Below are positions 30,660-39,625 of a stretch of 64,000 bases of DNA, in pieces (position 1 is the first letter of the stretch; every line of letters starts with the position of its first letter). Below the pieces are notes generated by a model, which worked only from the letters and a program-made list of their open reading frames with translations, searched no databases and was not told the origin of the DNA. This stretch comes from Bacteroidetes bacterium OLB12 (GTDB taxonomy: Bacteria > Bacteroidota > Bacteroidia > Cytophagales > Cyclobacteriaceae). The stretch is from NCBI GenBank assembly GCA_001567185.1, contig LNFR01000020.1, positions 18,084-82,083 on the forward strand, given 5' to 3'. The translations under genes and the position numbers were made by a program.

Positions 30660-31055
30660 TTACACCAGGTTGGCTTTAATCCGGTCTGCCACTGCCTGCA
30701 TGGTTTCGGCCGGCAATTTTATTTTGGGCATGGTAAAGTTAATGTCGTTCATGGTGTTTAGCGGAACGAGGTGCACATGCGTGTGTGGTACTTCTAACCC
30801 AATAACTGCTACCCCAATTCGCTTGCATGGGATGGATTTTTTAACCGCTTTGGCAACCCGCTGTGCAAACACCATCAGGTTTGCAAGGGTGGTTGTGTCC
30901 AGATCAAAAATATAATCAACTTCTGTTTTGGGTACTACCAACGTATGCCCTTCTACCAAAGGCATTACGTCCAGAAAAGCAATAAAATGCTCGTCTTCGG
31001 CTACAATGTATGCCGGAATTTCGCGATTGATGATTTTGGTAAAGATCGATGGCAT
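30660..31055 (-). CDS. HIT family protein (Hint-type nucleotide hydrolase)
   Basis: 131 residues of the histidine triad superfamily, which hydrolyse nucleoside phosphoramidates or related nucleotides. It begins SIFTKIINREIPAYIVAED and ends with the triad PHTHVHLVPL. It overlaps the greA stop by one base (ATG/TGA-type junction) and so is co-translated with greA. It converges on gpsA with no gap between stop codons. Confidence 0.94.
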   Translation of the reverse strand: MPSIFTKIINREIPAYIVAEDEHFIAFLDVMPLVEGHTLVVPKTEVDYIFDLDTTTLANLMVFAQRVAKAVKKSIPCKRIGVAVIGLEVPHTHVHLVPLNTMNDINFTMPKIKLPAETMQAVADRIKANLV

Positions 31056-31531
31056 CAGGCTCCAATATTTACAACTTCAAATTCCATTTCGCCAGCCGGA
31101 GTTTTGATCAGCGCGATGTCACCTTTCTTCTTCCCCAGCAACCCTTTTCCTATGGGTGATTGGGTGGAGATTTTGCCCGCCTTTAAATCGGCTTCTTCTT
31201 CCGATACCAGCATGTACGTAACGGATGCACCATTCTTTTTATTCTTGATAGTAACCTTGGAAAGAATAGAAACTATGCTCGTATCAATTTTAGATTCATC
31301 CAACAACCGCGCATTGCCCAGCAACTCTTCCAATTGCGCTATCTTGGCTTCCAAATGCCCTTGTGCATCTTTGGCTGCATCATACTCTGCGTTTTCGCTC
31401 AAATCTCCTTTGTCGCGCGCTTCTGCAATTTGCTTTGCAATGTCGGCACGCCCTTTTGTTTTAAGCGTGCTTAATTCAAGCGTAAGTTTATCTAACCCTT
31501 CTTTGGTGTAATATGAAATTTTCTTGCTCAT
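31055..31531 (-). CDS. greA: Transcription elongation factor GreA
   Basis: 158 residues. It stimulates RNA cleavage by stalled RNA polymerase. It has an N-terminal coiled coil (YYTKEGLDKLTLELSTLKTKGRADIAKQ...GDLSENAEYDAAKD, with the acidic tip DLSENAEYDAA) and a C-terminal FKBP-like domain ending in SPIGKGLLGKKKGD and TPAGEMEFEVVNI. First gene of a two-gene unit with the HIT gene; a hairpin at 31580-31610 separates it from the pentapeptide gene upstream. Confidence 0.96.
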   Translation of the reverse strand: MSKKISYYTKEGLDKLTLELSTLKTKGRADIAKQIAEARDKGDLSENAEYDAAKDAQGHLEAKIAQLEELLGNARLLDESKIDTSIVSILSKVTIKNKKNGASVTYMLVSEEEADLKAGKISTQSPIGKGLLGKKKGDIALIKTPAGEMEFEVVNIGA

Positions 31532-31579
31532 AACTCTGGTTTTAAATTCATCGGGATTCTTTTCAAACCCAACAAAAGA

Positions 31580-31610
31580 ACAACGGCTTTTCCATAGGGA
31601 AAGCCGTTGT
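31580..31610 (-). terminator. Intrinsic terminator-like hairpin downstream of the pentapeptide gene
   Basis: ACAACGGCTTT (31580-31590) and AAAGCCGTTGT (31600-31610) form an 11-bp perfect stem with a 9-nt loop. On the minus strand it is followed by TCTTTTGTT, a moderate U-tract, so it ends transcription from the 31656-32501 gene before greA. Confidence 0.75.
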
Positions 31611-31655
31611 CTGTTTTACGATTCAAAAGTATTCTTTTAATTCACGAAAACAAAA

Positions 31656-32501
31656 TCAAGCTCCTACCAGGTCTGGTAGCGTAAGTTTAATCTGTTCCAG
31701 AATTTCATCATCAAATTTAGCCAGGTATAATGTTTTTGCTTTTACCAGTTGATCTACGGTTAATCCTTTTACGCCCCGCAAATCTGCCTTGTACAAACTG
31801 GCGTTTTCAAAATCGGCTCCCATCAGGTAACTGCCCGCTAAATTCGCCTCCATCAAAAAAGCATTTTTAAAATTTGCTTTGATCAAGAACGAATTTTCAA
31901 ACTGTGCCTTAATCAAAAAAGCATCTTTAAAATTTGCCCCGCTGGCATACGCGCCATTCAGGTTGGCCTGGTTCAGGTTAGCATTTTCGAAATTGGTCTG
32001 ATTAAGGCGTGTGTTTTCCATGTTGGTTTCGATAAGTGAGGAACTGGAAAAGTTGGCCGAATTAAGATTAGATCCTTTCAGATTTACATAGTTGAGGTTG
32101 GTGCGGGCCAGGTGGCAGTTTACCAGGTTAATTTCATGAATCTTGTGCCGGTTTAAACGCTTAATATTACCCACCGTACGAAAGGCCGCTTCATCCGACT
32201 CCCACAACCGAAAATCGTCTATCTCATCTTTATAAGTGCGAATCCTTTGGCGGGTTTCTCCATTCTGGTTAAGCCAGAAAATTAATATACCGATAATGGC
32301 AATGTCGAATATCATGCCATGTGCCTCTGCCAGAATCTGTTCCCAGAAATTATCGAAGTCTTTCAGGTAATAGGAAATACTTAGGCTTAGAACCAGAACG
32401 GTTACTCCCGCCAACACAATTGTAGAAGTAAGCAACGGCTTTTCAATAATTGTATTGAACCGATCTACAATAGTTTCTTTATATTTCTTAAAGCGGGACA
32501 T
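31656..32501 (-). CDS. Membrane-anchored pentapeptide-repeat protein
   Basis: 281 residues. Two N-terminal hydrophobic helices (about 24-45 and 60-80, TSTIVLAGVTVLVLSLSISYYL and IFDIAIIGILIFWL) are followed by a charged linker and about 20 pentapeptide units of the A(D/N)LxX type (about 125-250; NLNQANLNGAYASGANF). These form a right-handed quadrilateral beta-helix in known structures. It is anchored in the inner membrane with the helix in the cytosol. Its role is unknown; gyrase-protection relatives usually lack membrane anchors. Confidence 0.85.
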   Translation of the reverse strand: MSRFKKYKETIVDRFNTIIEKPLLTSTIVLAGVTVLVLSLSISYYLKDFDNFWEQILAEAHGMIFDIAIIGILIFWLNQNGETRQRIRTYKDEIDDFRLWESDEAAFRTVGNIKRLNRHKIHEINLVNCHLARTNLNYVNLKGSNLNSANFSSSSLIETNMENTRLNQTNFENANLNQANLNGAYASGANFKDAFLIKAQFENSFLIKANFKNAFLMEANLAGSYLMGADFENASLYKADLRGVKGLTVDQLVKAKTLYLAKFDDEILEQIKLTLPDLVGA

Positions 32502-32626
32502 ACGTTCAGGTCAGGCAATACACGCACCTCTAAAATAAACTTAAAAAAATCAAACCTTTGCCAACAATACAAACAATATTTATAGAAGCTTTATCTCGTT
32601 GTAACAATTTAACGCAATACGAAAAG

Positions 32627-33979
32627 TTACAATAAAAGATGAATGGTTAAAAAATAAACACCCAACCCTAACAAGTCGTTGGTTGTGGTAATAAATGGGC
32701 CCGATGCGAGTGCCGGATTAAACCCAAACTTGTTTAGTACGATAGGTGTAATAGTACCTACAAACGAAGCAAACAACACCACAAAAAATAAAGCCAAAGA
32801 TACCACCAAATTTAGTGGTTTGTTACCAAACACAATCCAGTTTACACCAAACACTACCAGCCCCAGAAAAAATCCATTCAGAAGAGCCACGCTAAATACT
32901 TTCAATAACCTTTTCCATAGGCCCTCATCTACAAAACCTGGGTTGGCCAGGCTTTGCACCACCAACGAAGATGTTTGAATGCCTACATTTCCGCCAGTTG
33001 CCTGGATAAGCGGTACAAAAAAAGCGATAGCTGTAATTTGTGTTAGTTCGCGCTCAAAAAAACCCATGAACCGTGCACTGATTAGTCCGCCCAGGATTCC
33101 AATCAGCAACCATGGCAAACGGGCGCGTGTATTGCGCCAAACGCTGTCATCTTCTTCTACATCTTCTGTAATACCCGACATTAACTGGCGGTCTTCTTCT
33201 GCCTGTTCGGTAATTACATCCACCACATCATCAATGGTAATACGCCCCACCAGGTGGCCTTGCACATTTACCACCGGCACCGATTCAAGGTCATATTTAC
33301 TCATTATCTCTGCCACTTCCCGGTCTTCCAAATAGGTTTCCACTGATACCACCTCTTCATCTAAAATGTCTTTCACAATGGTGCGTGGGTCGGTAAGGAT
33401 TAATTTCTGTAAGGAGACTTTTCCCAGCAACTTGTCGGAATCGTCCACCACATAAACGGTGTAAAACTTGGTTACGTTTTCGGCTTGCTTGCGGATTTCT
33501 TCTACACACTGCACCACGTTCCAGTGGGCCCTGGCTTTGATCAATTCTTTCGCCATCAAACCACCCGCTACGTTTTCATCGTACCGGAGCAGATCAATAA
33601 CCTGCGATTTAAGATCCGCATCCAGGCCGGCAATAATCTCTTCGCTGGTTTTAATTGGCAGCTCGTTCAGAATATCGGCTGCATCATCCGAATCCAGTTG
33701 ATTAACAACCTCCGTAATCTCGGCCGTTGTGTAATTGGTAAGAAAACTTTTTCGGGTGTCGCTGTCTAAATCGTTTATAATCTTAGAGCGAACATCAAGC
33801 GGCAGAAGATCCAACACATACTTGGACTCTTCCCCGTTAAACTCGTAAAGTAACGCGGTAATATCAGCCGGATTCACCTCCTCAAGCGAAGCACGGATAA
33901 ATTCATTATCGCGCGCATCAAGGGCTTGCTGGAAGCGATCCCGAAACTCTTTATTCAACTCAAATTCTAGGTGCTTCAC
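32627..33979 (-). CDS. mgtE: Magnesium transporter MgtE
   Basis: 450 residues: N-terminal MgtE superhelical domain (about 1-130), two CBS domains (about 135-255, with ESVPVVNVQGHLVGRITIDDVVD), then the connecting helix and five transmembrane segments (about 280-450). The pore segments include VPLIQATGGNVGIQTSSLVVQSLA and SFVGTITPIVLNKFGFNPALASGPFITTTND, both conserved. It is a gated Mg2+ channel. Its start overlaps the end of rsmA by 20 nt. A second Mg2+ channel, corA, is also in the window. Confidence 0.96.
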   Translation of the reverse strand: MKHLEFELNKEFRDRFQQALDARDNEFIRASLEEVNPADITALLYEFNGEESKYVLDLLPLDVRSKIINDLDSDTRKSFLTNYTTAEITEVVNQLDSDDAADILNELPIKTSEEIIAGLDADLKSQVIDLLRYDENVAGGLMAKELIKARAHWNVVQCVEEIRKQAENVTKFYTVYVVDDSDKLLGKVSLQKLILTDPRTIVKDILDEEVVSVETYLEDREVAEIMSKYDLESVPVVNVQGHLVGRITIDDVVDVITEQAEEDRQLMSGITEDVEEDDSVWRNTRARLPWLLIGILGGLISARFMGFFERELTQITAIAFFVPLIQATGGNVGIQTSSLVVQSLANPGFVDEGLWKRLLKVFSVALLNGFFLGLVVFGVNWIVFGNKPLNLVVSLALFFVVLFASFVGTITPIVLNKFGFNPALASGPFITTTNDLLGLGVYFLTIHLLL

Positions 33980-34751
33980 GGTGCAACTCCAATTGCCGGG
34001 TTAAAAAAATAAATTGTTCTACATCTAATTGTTCGGCCCGTTTCTCCATAAGCGAATGGGCCATCAGCGAGGCCGGCAAATTTAAAATTTTAAGTGCGTT
34101 GCGCAAGGTTTTGCGCCTGTTTTGAAACGCCTGCTTTACAACTGTTTTAAATAATACTTCATTACAGTCCAATTGCACCCGGTTATTACGGGTTAAGCGA
34201 ATAACAGCAGACATAACTTTAGGAGGCGGATGAAAAACCCCCGGTGGCACTTTAAACAAATACGTAACATCATAATAAGCCTGCAATAACACACTTAAGA
34301 TTCCATACGTTTTACTGCCGGGTTTCTCGGCAATACGATCAGCCACTTCTTTCTGAAGCATGCAAACCACTTGTGTTACCTGGTTGCGATGTTCCAGTAT
34401 TTTAAAAAAAATCTGCGATGAAATGTTATAGGGGAAATTCCCTATCACGAAGAGCGGAGATGGGTACAACTGATCCAGGTTCAACTCCAAAAAATCACCA
34501 TCGGTGATCTTATTTGCGAGCTGTGGATAATGTTCTTTCAGGTAGGCTACCGACTCACGATCAATTTCTACCAGGTGCAAATCAACCAATGGATTGGATA
34601 CCAGGAATTGAGTTAATACGCCCGTTCCAGGGCCAATCTCCAGCACGTGCTGGGGTGCTGGCGGCAACTGCAAAGCATCTACTATGCGTTGGGCCACTTG
34701 TTTGTCCCTCAAAAAATGCTGACCAAGAAATTTTTTCGGACGTACATTCAT
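33960..34751 (-). CDS. rsmA: 16S rRNA (adenine1518/1519-N6) dimethyltransferase
   Basis: 263 residues. It dimethylates two adjacent adenines near the 3' end of 16S rRNA. It shows KKFLGQHFLRDKQVAQRIV, the SAM site LEIGPGTGVLTQFL, the catalytic motif NFPYNISSQI and the C-terminal FQNRRKTLRNAL. It is the first gene of a pair with mgtE and divergent from pdxA, with 91 nt between them; the rsmA/pdxA neighbourhood is common in bacteria. Confidence 0.96.
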   Translation of the reverse strand: MNVRPKKFLGQHFLRDKQVAQRIVDALQLPPAPQHVLEIGPGTGVLTQFLVSNPLVDLHLVEIDRESVAYLKEHYPQLANKITDGDFLELNLDQLYPSPLFVIGNFPYNISSQIFFKILEHRNQVTQVVCMLQKEVADRIAEKPGSKTYGILSVLLQAYYDVTYLFKVPPGVFHPPPKVMSAVIRLTRNNRVQLDCNEVLFKTVVKQAFQNRRKTLRNALKILNLPASLMAHSLMEKRAEQLDVEQFIFLTRQLELHREAPRI

Positions 34752-34842
34752 AAACAGAACCAGATCGCATGCAAACTACGCACTATAAATTCAAAACAAT
34801 AAATTTAAGTTAACTTGCCAGCCACACCCATTACTTTATACT

Positions 34843-35865
34843 ATGAGTTCAGCATCAGATAAACCCCGCATCGGCATAACCATTGGCGACCTGAATGGAA
34901 TTGGTGCCGAAGTAATAATTAAGGCACTAAGCGATGCCCGGTTACTTAACCTTTTTACGCCCGTAGTATATGGCTCTGCGAAGGTACTCTCTTTCTATCG
35001 GAAGCAAATGGGGCTCGAAGATTTCAATTACTCGCAGGTAAAATCCAAAGGCCAGTACTTTCATAAGTCTGTGAATGTGGTTAACTGCTGGGAAGATGTT
35101 ATTGAAATTAACCCGGGCCAGCCCTCTAAACAAACAGCCAAAGCTGCTTTGCTTAGTTTGAAACGAGCCGTGGAAGATTTAAAAGAAGGCCACCTGGATG
35201 GTTTGGTTACAGGGCCCATCGATAAGAATACAATACATGGTGAGGAGTTTCCGTATCAGGGCCACACAGAATATTTAACGCAAGAGTTTGGAGCAGGCCA
35301 AAGCCTGATGTTGATGGTGGGCGAAGGGCTACGGGTTGGGTTGGTTACCGAACATATACCGGTAAAAGACATCCCTTCATTCATTACCAAAGAGCGTGTA
35401 GAACTTAAGATCCGGTTAATGGAACTTTCGCTGAAACAGGATTTTATGATCAGCAAACCTAAAATTGCAGTACTTGGATTAAATCCGCATGCCGGTGATG
35501 AGGGCTTGCTGGGTAAGGAAGAGCAGGAGGTAATCAAACCTGTAATCAACGATCTGAAAACAAAAGGCAAACTTATTTTTGGGCCCTTTGCGGCCGATGG
35601 CTTTTTTGCCAGCGGCCAGCACAGCAAATTCGATGGTGTAATAGCCATGTACCATGACCAGGGCCTGGTGGCATTTAAAACCTTATCGTTCGAATCGGGA
35701 ATAAACTACACAGCCGGGTTACCCTATGTGCGCACCTCGCCCGATCATGGTACCGCCTATAACCTGGCTGGCAAAAACATGGCCAGTGAAGGCTCTATGC
35801 GGCAGGCCATGTATGTTGCGTGCGAAATTATTAAGAACCGTGCACAGCAAACGATTGAAATTTAA
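34843..35865 (+). CDS. pdxA: 4-hydroxythreonine-4-phosphate dehydrogenase
   Basis: 340 residues. It oxidises 4-phospho-hydroxythreonine in the DXP-dependent route to pyridoxal phosphate. Family motifs include GITIGDLNGIGAEVI at the start, TGPIDKNTIHG and GHTEYLTQEFG, GLNPHAGDEGLLGKEE, and YHDQGLVAFKTLSF with GTAYNLAGK near the end. The metal-binding histidines are in place. First gene of a run leading to DUF177, rpmF and the fatty-acid genes. Confidence 0.96.
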   Translation: MSSASDKPRIGITIGDLNGIGAEVIIKALSDARLLNLFTPVVYGSAKVLSFYRKQMGLEDFNYSQVKSKGQYFHKSVNVVNCWEDVIEINPGQPSKQTAKAALLSLKRAVEDLKEGHLDGLVTGPIDKNTIHGEEFPYQGHTEYLTQEFGAGQSLMLMVGEGLRVGLVTEHIPVKDIPSFITKERVELKIRLMELSLKQDFMISKPKIAVLGLNPHAGDEGLLGKEEQEVIKPVINDLKTKGKLIFGPFAADGFFASGQHSKFDGVIAMYHDQGLVAFKTLSFESGINYTAGLPYVRTSPDHGTAYNLAGKNMASEGSMRQAMYVACEIIKNRAQQTIEI

Positions 35866-35960
35866 AAAAACTTACATCGTTTTTTTGCCTTTTGTCCAAT
35901 AGGGTACGGATACATCACAATAAGTAATTACCTTGAATTGAAACCTATGAACCGGAGCGA

Positions 35961-36347
35961 ATGGACATTGTTACTAAAAAGAAACTTAACATTTTAATTC
36001 AGCTGGCCGAGGCAGATAAACATTTTGCGCGCGCAGAGCGCGAAATGATCCTGAAAATTGCCAATGACAGAAAGTTTCCGGAAGAAGAAGTAAATCAGTT
36101 AGTTCGCAACCCCGAACCTATCGATACCCTGGGGGCCCTATCCAACGATCAGAAGTTCGATTACCTGGTAGATTGCATTGAACTTATCTTTGCTGATCAA
36201 AAAATTTTTGAAAGTGAGGTTATTTTTACCAGAAGCATTGCCATTAAACTGGGCTTCAAGAAAAACGTAGTAGATTTTCTGATAGAAAATTCGGGAAAAA
36301 AACCACATACCGAATTAAAAAGTACCGTTTTTGCAGAATACTGGTAA
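35961..36347 (+). CDS. TerB-like helical protein
   Basis: 128 residues, all predicted helical, with the TerB-fold pattern LIQLAEADKHFARAEREMILKIA and DCIELIFADQKIFESEVIFTRSIAIKLGF. In this family paired acidic residues bind metal. The specific role is unknown, and the tellurite-resistance name should not be carried over. It lies between pdxA and the DUF177 gene in the same direction. Confidence 0.75.
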   Translation: MDIVTKKKLNILIQLAEADKHFARAEREMILKIANDRKFPEEEVNQLVRNPEPIDTLGALSNDQKFDYLVDCIELIFADQKIFESEVIFTRSIAIKLGFKKNVVDFLIENSGKKPHTELKSTVFAEYW

Positions 36348-36447
36348 TAAAATCCGCGCCTTCCACATCGCGCCATAAAATCCTCAAAAAAGCGGTTTCA
36401 AAAGGGGTAAATCCAATAAATACTGATAAATTTGCCCGCTCATTTTA

Positions 36448-36463
36448 AAAACCTTCGGGTTTT
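36448..36463 (+). promoter_or_regulatory. UUCG-capped hairpin overlapping the likely start codon of the DUF177 gene
   Basis: AAAACC (36448-36453), TTCG, GGTTTT (36458-36463): a 6-bp stem with a stable UUCG tetraloop. The proposed TTG start codon lies at 36462-36464, so the hairpin would hide two of its bases. The T-run is too short for a convincing terminator. Confidence 0.45.
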
Positions 36464-36979
36464 GAGAGAATTTGCAATCAATATTATCGGCCTGAGTAAA
36501 AAGGCTCATCTTTTCAATTTTCACCTTGAAAAGGGCTTTTTTGAAAAGTATGGTTCAGAGGCTGTATCGGATGGCCGGTTTGATATTGAAGTAATTCTTG
36601 ATAAAAAGAGACGTTCATTGAGGTAGAATTTAATATTTCCGGGCAGGCAGTTTTGGTATGCGATCGCACACTCGATCTGTTTGATTTTCCAATTAACAAA
36701 AGTCACAAAGTGGTGTTTAAATACGGAGAAGAAGCCCAGGAAATAAGCGATGAAATCGTGATTATTACGCGCGATCAGGACAGCATTGACCTGGGACAGT
36801 ATTTTTACGAGTTTATTGCATTAGCAATTCCTATGAAAAAGTTGCACCCGCGCTTTGCCAATGAGGCGGAGAACGACCAATTTATAGTTTACTCTACCGC
36901 GCAAAATGAAACTGAAGAAAGTGACAAAGAAAATGATGCGATTGATCCCCGTTGGGAAAAATTGAAAAAGTTGAAATAA
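36462..36979 (+). CDS. DUF177 (YceD-like) protein (one frameshift)
   Basis: About 173 residues when corrected. The family fold is seen in LREFAINIIGL, LEKGFFEKYG, then, in the next frame, FNISGQAVLVCDRTLDLFDFPI and IDLGQYFYEFIALAIPMKKLHP. The break is at about 36603-36607, where A5 should be A6; correction reads LDKKETFIEVEFNISG. No ATG is available. TTG 36462 gives the family-typical start, and TTG 36432 is an alternative. DUF177 genes sit directly before rpmF in most bacteria and the protein is linked to 23S rRNA or ribosome maturation. Confidence 0.85.
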
Positions 36980-37012
36980 AAAGAATAAGTAAAAAGTTAA
37001 ATACAACAGGTT

Positions 37013-37204
37013 ATGCCAAATCCAAAACGTAAGACCTCGAAAACCAGAAGAGATAAGAGAAGAACACATTATAAGGCTACCCCCAAACAATTGGTTGTGT
37101 GCCCTACTACTGGCGAAAATCACCTACCCCACCGCGCTTTCTGGCACGAAGGCAAACTTTACTTTAAGGGTAATGTGGTAATGGAGAAAGAAGTTCTGGC
37201 TTAA
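37013..37204 (+). CDS. rpmF: 50S ribosomal protein L32, zinc-less form
   Basis: 63 residues beginning [21 protein letters not shown], which is diagnostic. The zinc-ribbon cysteines of the C+ type are missing: only one Cys remains ([20 protein letters not shown]), as is usual in Bacteroidota. It follows DUF177 by 33 nt and is followed by a terminator. Confidence 0.96.
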   Translation: MPNPKRKTSKTRRDKRRTHYKATPKQLVVCPTTGENHLPHRAFWHEGKLYFKGNVVMEKEVLA

Positions 37205-37297
37205 TACGCCATGCGCGTCTGCGAAAGCAAAACCCGTTTAATTCTCCATCAGCTTCTCGAAATCACGAAAAGCATAACTAACGTATGTGTTATTAAT

Positions 37298-37330
37298 GCC
37301 CGATTGGTAAACAATCGGGCCTTTGTTTTT
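37298..37330 (+). terminator. Intrinsic terminator between rpmF and fabH
   Basis: GCCCGATTG (37298-37306) and CAATCGGGC (37312-37320) form a 9-bp stem with a GTAAA loop, followed by CTTTGTTTTT. It ends 38 nt before fabH, so fabH must have a promoter between or inside it, or be reached by partial read-through. Confidence 0.8.
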
Positions 37331-37368
37331 ATAAGCTGTTTAAGAATTAACCACACACGATAAAAAAT

Positions 37369-38367
37369 ATGAGTAAGATCAAAGCGGCCATTACCGGAGT
37401 TGGTGGATACGTTCCCGACTACATTCTTACCAACAAGGAGTTGGAGACTATGGTAGAAACAAACGATGAGTGGATTACCACGCGCACAGGGATAAAGGAA
37501 AGACGAATTCTGAAGGGTGATAACCAGGGTGTATCCGTAATGGGTATTGCCGCTGTTAAAGACATGCTGGCAAAAACCAAGACCGATCCTAAAGAAATTG
37601 ATGCAATCATTTTTGCCACCGTAACCCCCGACATGACATTTCCGGCTACCGCAAACATTGTGGCAACGGCCGTGGGCGCAACCAATGCATTTAGCTTTGA
37701 TATGGGAGCAGCCTGCTCGGGCTTTATTTATGCATTGGCAACAGGGGCCAGCTTCATACAATCGGGCGTGTATAAAAAAGTCATTGTAATAGGAGGCGAT
37801 AAAATGTCATCCATTATCGATTACACCGATCGTACCACCTGCATTATTTTTGGCGATGGTGCCGGTTGTGTTTTACTGGAACCTACCACGGAAGATGTTG
37901 GTGTAATGGATTGGGAATTACGAAGCGATGGCAGTGGAGAACAATTTCTGCACATGAAAGCCGGAGGCAGCCGCAACCCCGCCTCTAGTGAAACTATTGC
38001 CAAACGCGAACACTATGTGTACCAGGCAGGCTCAGCCGTATTTAAGTTTGCCGTTACCAATATGGCCGATATTTCAGCACAAGTGGCTGAACGCAACAAC
38101 CTGAATGCGGATACCATAACCTGGCTGGCTCCACACCAGGCCAACAAACGCATTATCGATGCAACCGCCCAACGCGTAGGTATTAGCGATGAAAAAGTGA
38201 TGATGAACATTGAGCGCTATGGCAATACCACAGCCGGCACCATTCCGCTCCTTTTGTGGGACTACGAAAAACAATTAAAAAAAGGTGATAACATCCTGAT
38301 GGCTGCCTTTGGCGGAGGTTTTACCTGGGGTGCCGTTTATGTAAAATGGGCTTACAATGGTCAATAA
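37369..38367 (+). CDS. fabH: 3-oxoacyl-ACP synthase III
   Basis: 332 residues. It starts fatty-acid chains by condensing acyl-CoA with malonyl-ACP. The triad is visible: Cys in [13 protein letters not shown] (near 113), His in [10 protein letters not shown] (near 252) and Asn in [13 protein letters not shown] (near 284). The end [13 protein letters not shown] is canonical. It is followed by efp, accB and accC. The plsX gene that often stands between rpmF and fabH is absent. Confidence 0.97.
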   Translation: MSKIKAAITGVGGYVPDYILTNKELETMVETNDEWITTRTGIKERRILKGDNQGVSVMGIAAVKDMLAKTKTDPKEIDAIIFATVTPDMTFPATANIVATAVGATNAFSFDMGAACSGFIYALATGASFIQSGVYKKVIVIGGDKMSSIIDYTDRTTCIIFGDGAGCVLLEPTTEDVGVMDWELRSDGSGEQFLHMKAGGSRNPASSETIAKREHYVYQAGSAVFKFAVTNMADISAQVAERNNLNADTITWLAPHQANKRIIDATAQRVGISDEKVMMNIERYGNTTAGTIPLLLWDYEKQLKKGDNILMAAFGGGFTWGAVYVKWAYNGQ

Positions 38368-38435
38368 CCTACATCCCTGTATCCAATATAACTTGATATT
38401 AACCATTTCATTTGTAAATTAAAGTTTGATTTTAA

Positions 38436-39002
38436 ATGGCAACTATTTCTGATCTAAGCAAAGGAAACTACATCCGCTACAATGGCGAGGTAGTACAAGT
38501 AGAAGAACTCATACACCGCACCCCCGGCAACCTGCGTGCATTCTACCAGGTAAAAATGCGTAGTGTGCGCACGGGTAAAATTGTGGAAAACCGTTTTCGC
38601 CCTGGTGATGCTGTTGATCTGTTGCGTGTAGAAACCAAAGAATACCAATACCTATATGCTGATGGCGACAGCCTGGTGTGTATGGATAACAACACCTTTG
38701 AACAAGTTTACATTGATAAAGCATTGTTAGGTCAATCCGTAAACTACATTAAAGAAGGCGTTACCTTATTGATTGCATTTGAAAACGGAACCAATCCAAT
38801 TACTGCCGAGCCTCCTTCGCATGTAGTTGTAAACGTAACTTATACCGAGCCCGGACTGGCCGGTGATACCGCCACCCGAACCCTTAAAGCAGCCACCATT
38901 GAAACCGGTGCAGAAATTCGGGTGCCCTTATTTGTAAATACAGGCGATAACATTAAGATTAAAGCTGATACCGGTGAATATGTTGAACGCGTGAAAGAAT
39001 AA
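38436..39002 (+). CDS. efp: Translation elongation factor P, with non-lysine tip
   Basis: 188 residues in three beta-barrel domains, ending in the signature VTYTEPGLAGDTATRTLKAATIETGAEIRVPLFVN. It relieves ribosome stalling at polyproline. In the domain-I loop where E. coli has PGKGQA with modified Lys34, this protein has PGNLRA. The usual modified lysine is therefore Asn, with an Arg two residues later. It is 4 nt upstream of accB, so the genes are coupled. Confidence 0.95.
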   Translation: MATISDLSKGNYIRYNGEVVQVEELIHRTPGNLRAFYQVKMRSVRTGKIVENRFRPGDAVDLLRVETKEYQYLYADGDSLVCMDNNTFEQVYIDKALLGQSVNYIKEGVTLLIAFENGTNPITAEPPSHVVVNVTYTEPGLAGDTATRTLKAATIETGAEIRVPLFVNTGDNIKIKADTGEYVERVKE

Positions 39003-39006
39003 AATC

Positions 39007-39561
39007 ATGGCAACAAAAAAAACTACTGCTGGCGCAAATGGAAAAAATGCTGGCAATAACGAACCCACAAAAAAAGCTGAAATGAAAACTTCTGAAATCC
39101 GTGATCTTATCGACTTCATCGCTCAATCGGGCCTGAACGAAGTTGATATTGAAACCAAAGAATTAAAGCTTCATGTAAAACGCGAGCCCGATCAAAAAGT
39201 AATCAAATCCTCCGCTCCGGTAATTGCCGCTCCGGTTTCAGTAGCACCCGCAGCCGTTACTGCGCCAGCCGTAACTCAAACTCCGGTTAAAACAGAAAAA
39301 CCCGCAGCGTCCGGTAAAAACACGGTAGAAATTAAATCGCCCATGATCGGTACCTTCTACCGCTCGGCCAATCCCGATTCGCCCGCATTCGCATCGGTAG
39401 GCGATAAAATTTCAAAGGGGCAAACCGTTTGTATTATCGAAGCCATGAAGTTGTTCAACGAAATTGAATCTGAATTTTCAGGCACGGTAACCAAAGTGCT
39501 GGTTGAAAATGCCACACCGGTTGAATACGACCAGGTGTTGTTTGTAGTAGAACTTGATTAA
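39007..39561 (+). CDS. accB: Biotin carboxyl carrier protein of acetyl-CoA carboxylase
   Basis: 184 residues. A Lys/Thr/Ala-rich N-terminus and an Ala/Pro linker (about 75-105) precede the biotinyl domain, whose biotin lysine is in the EAMKLFNEIESEFSG motif (near 149). It carries CO2 from AccC to the carboxyltransferase in the first step of fatty-acid synthesis. The N-terminal extension of about 25 residues before EIRDLIDFIAQSGLNEV is longer than in E. coli. Confidence 0.96.
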   Translation: MATKKTTAGANGKNAGNNEPTKKAEMKTSEIRDLIDFIAQSGLNEVDIETKELKLHVKREPDQKVIKSSAPVIAAPVSVAPAAVTAPAVTQTPVKTEKPAASGKNTVEIKSPMIGTFYRSANPDSPAFASVGDKISKGQTVCIIEAMKLFNEIESEFSGTVTKVLVENATPVEYDQVLFVVELD

Positions 39562-39625
39562 TTAGTGCTGCTGGTTGCCGGCTGCTCGTTACTTGTTGCC
39601 AGAAACCAGAAACCAGAAACCAGTT
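39562..39625. repeat. Palindromic element with three AGAAACC units between accB and accC
   Basis: AGAAACC occurs three times in a row at 39601-39621. CTGGTT at 39571-39576 is complementary to AACCAG, which these units make available more than once, so several alternative stems are possible. The last unit ends 2-3 nt before the accC ATG at 39626. Strings such as ccagaaaccag and ctggttgccggctgctcgttac are seen as dispersed intergenic repeats in this phylum (general knowledge), so it may be a mobile REP-like element. Confidence 0.6.

Noticed and set aside
39575-39625. Longer accC starting at 39575
   Set aside because: The extra 17 codons run through the AGAAACC repeat, while [15 protein letters not shown] at 39626 is the conserved biotin carboxylase start.
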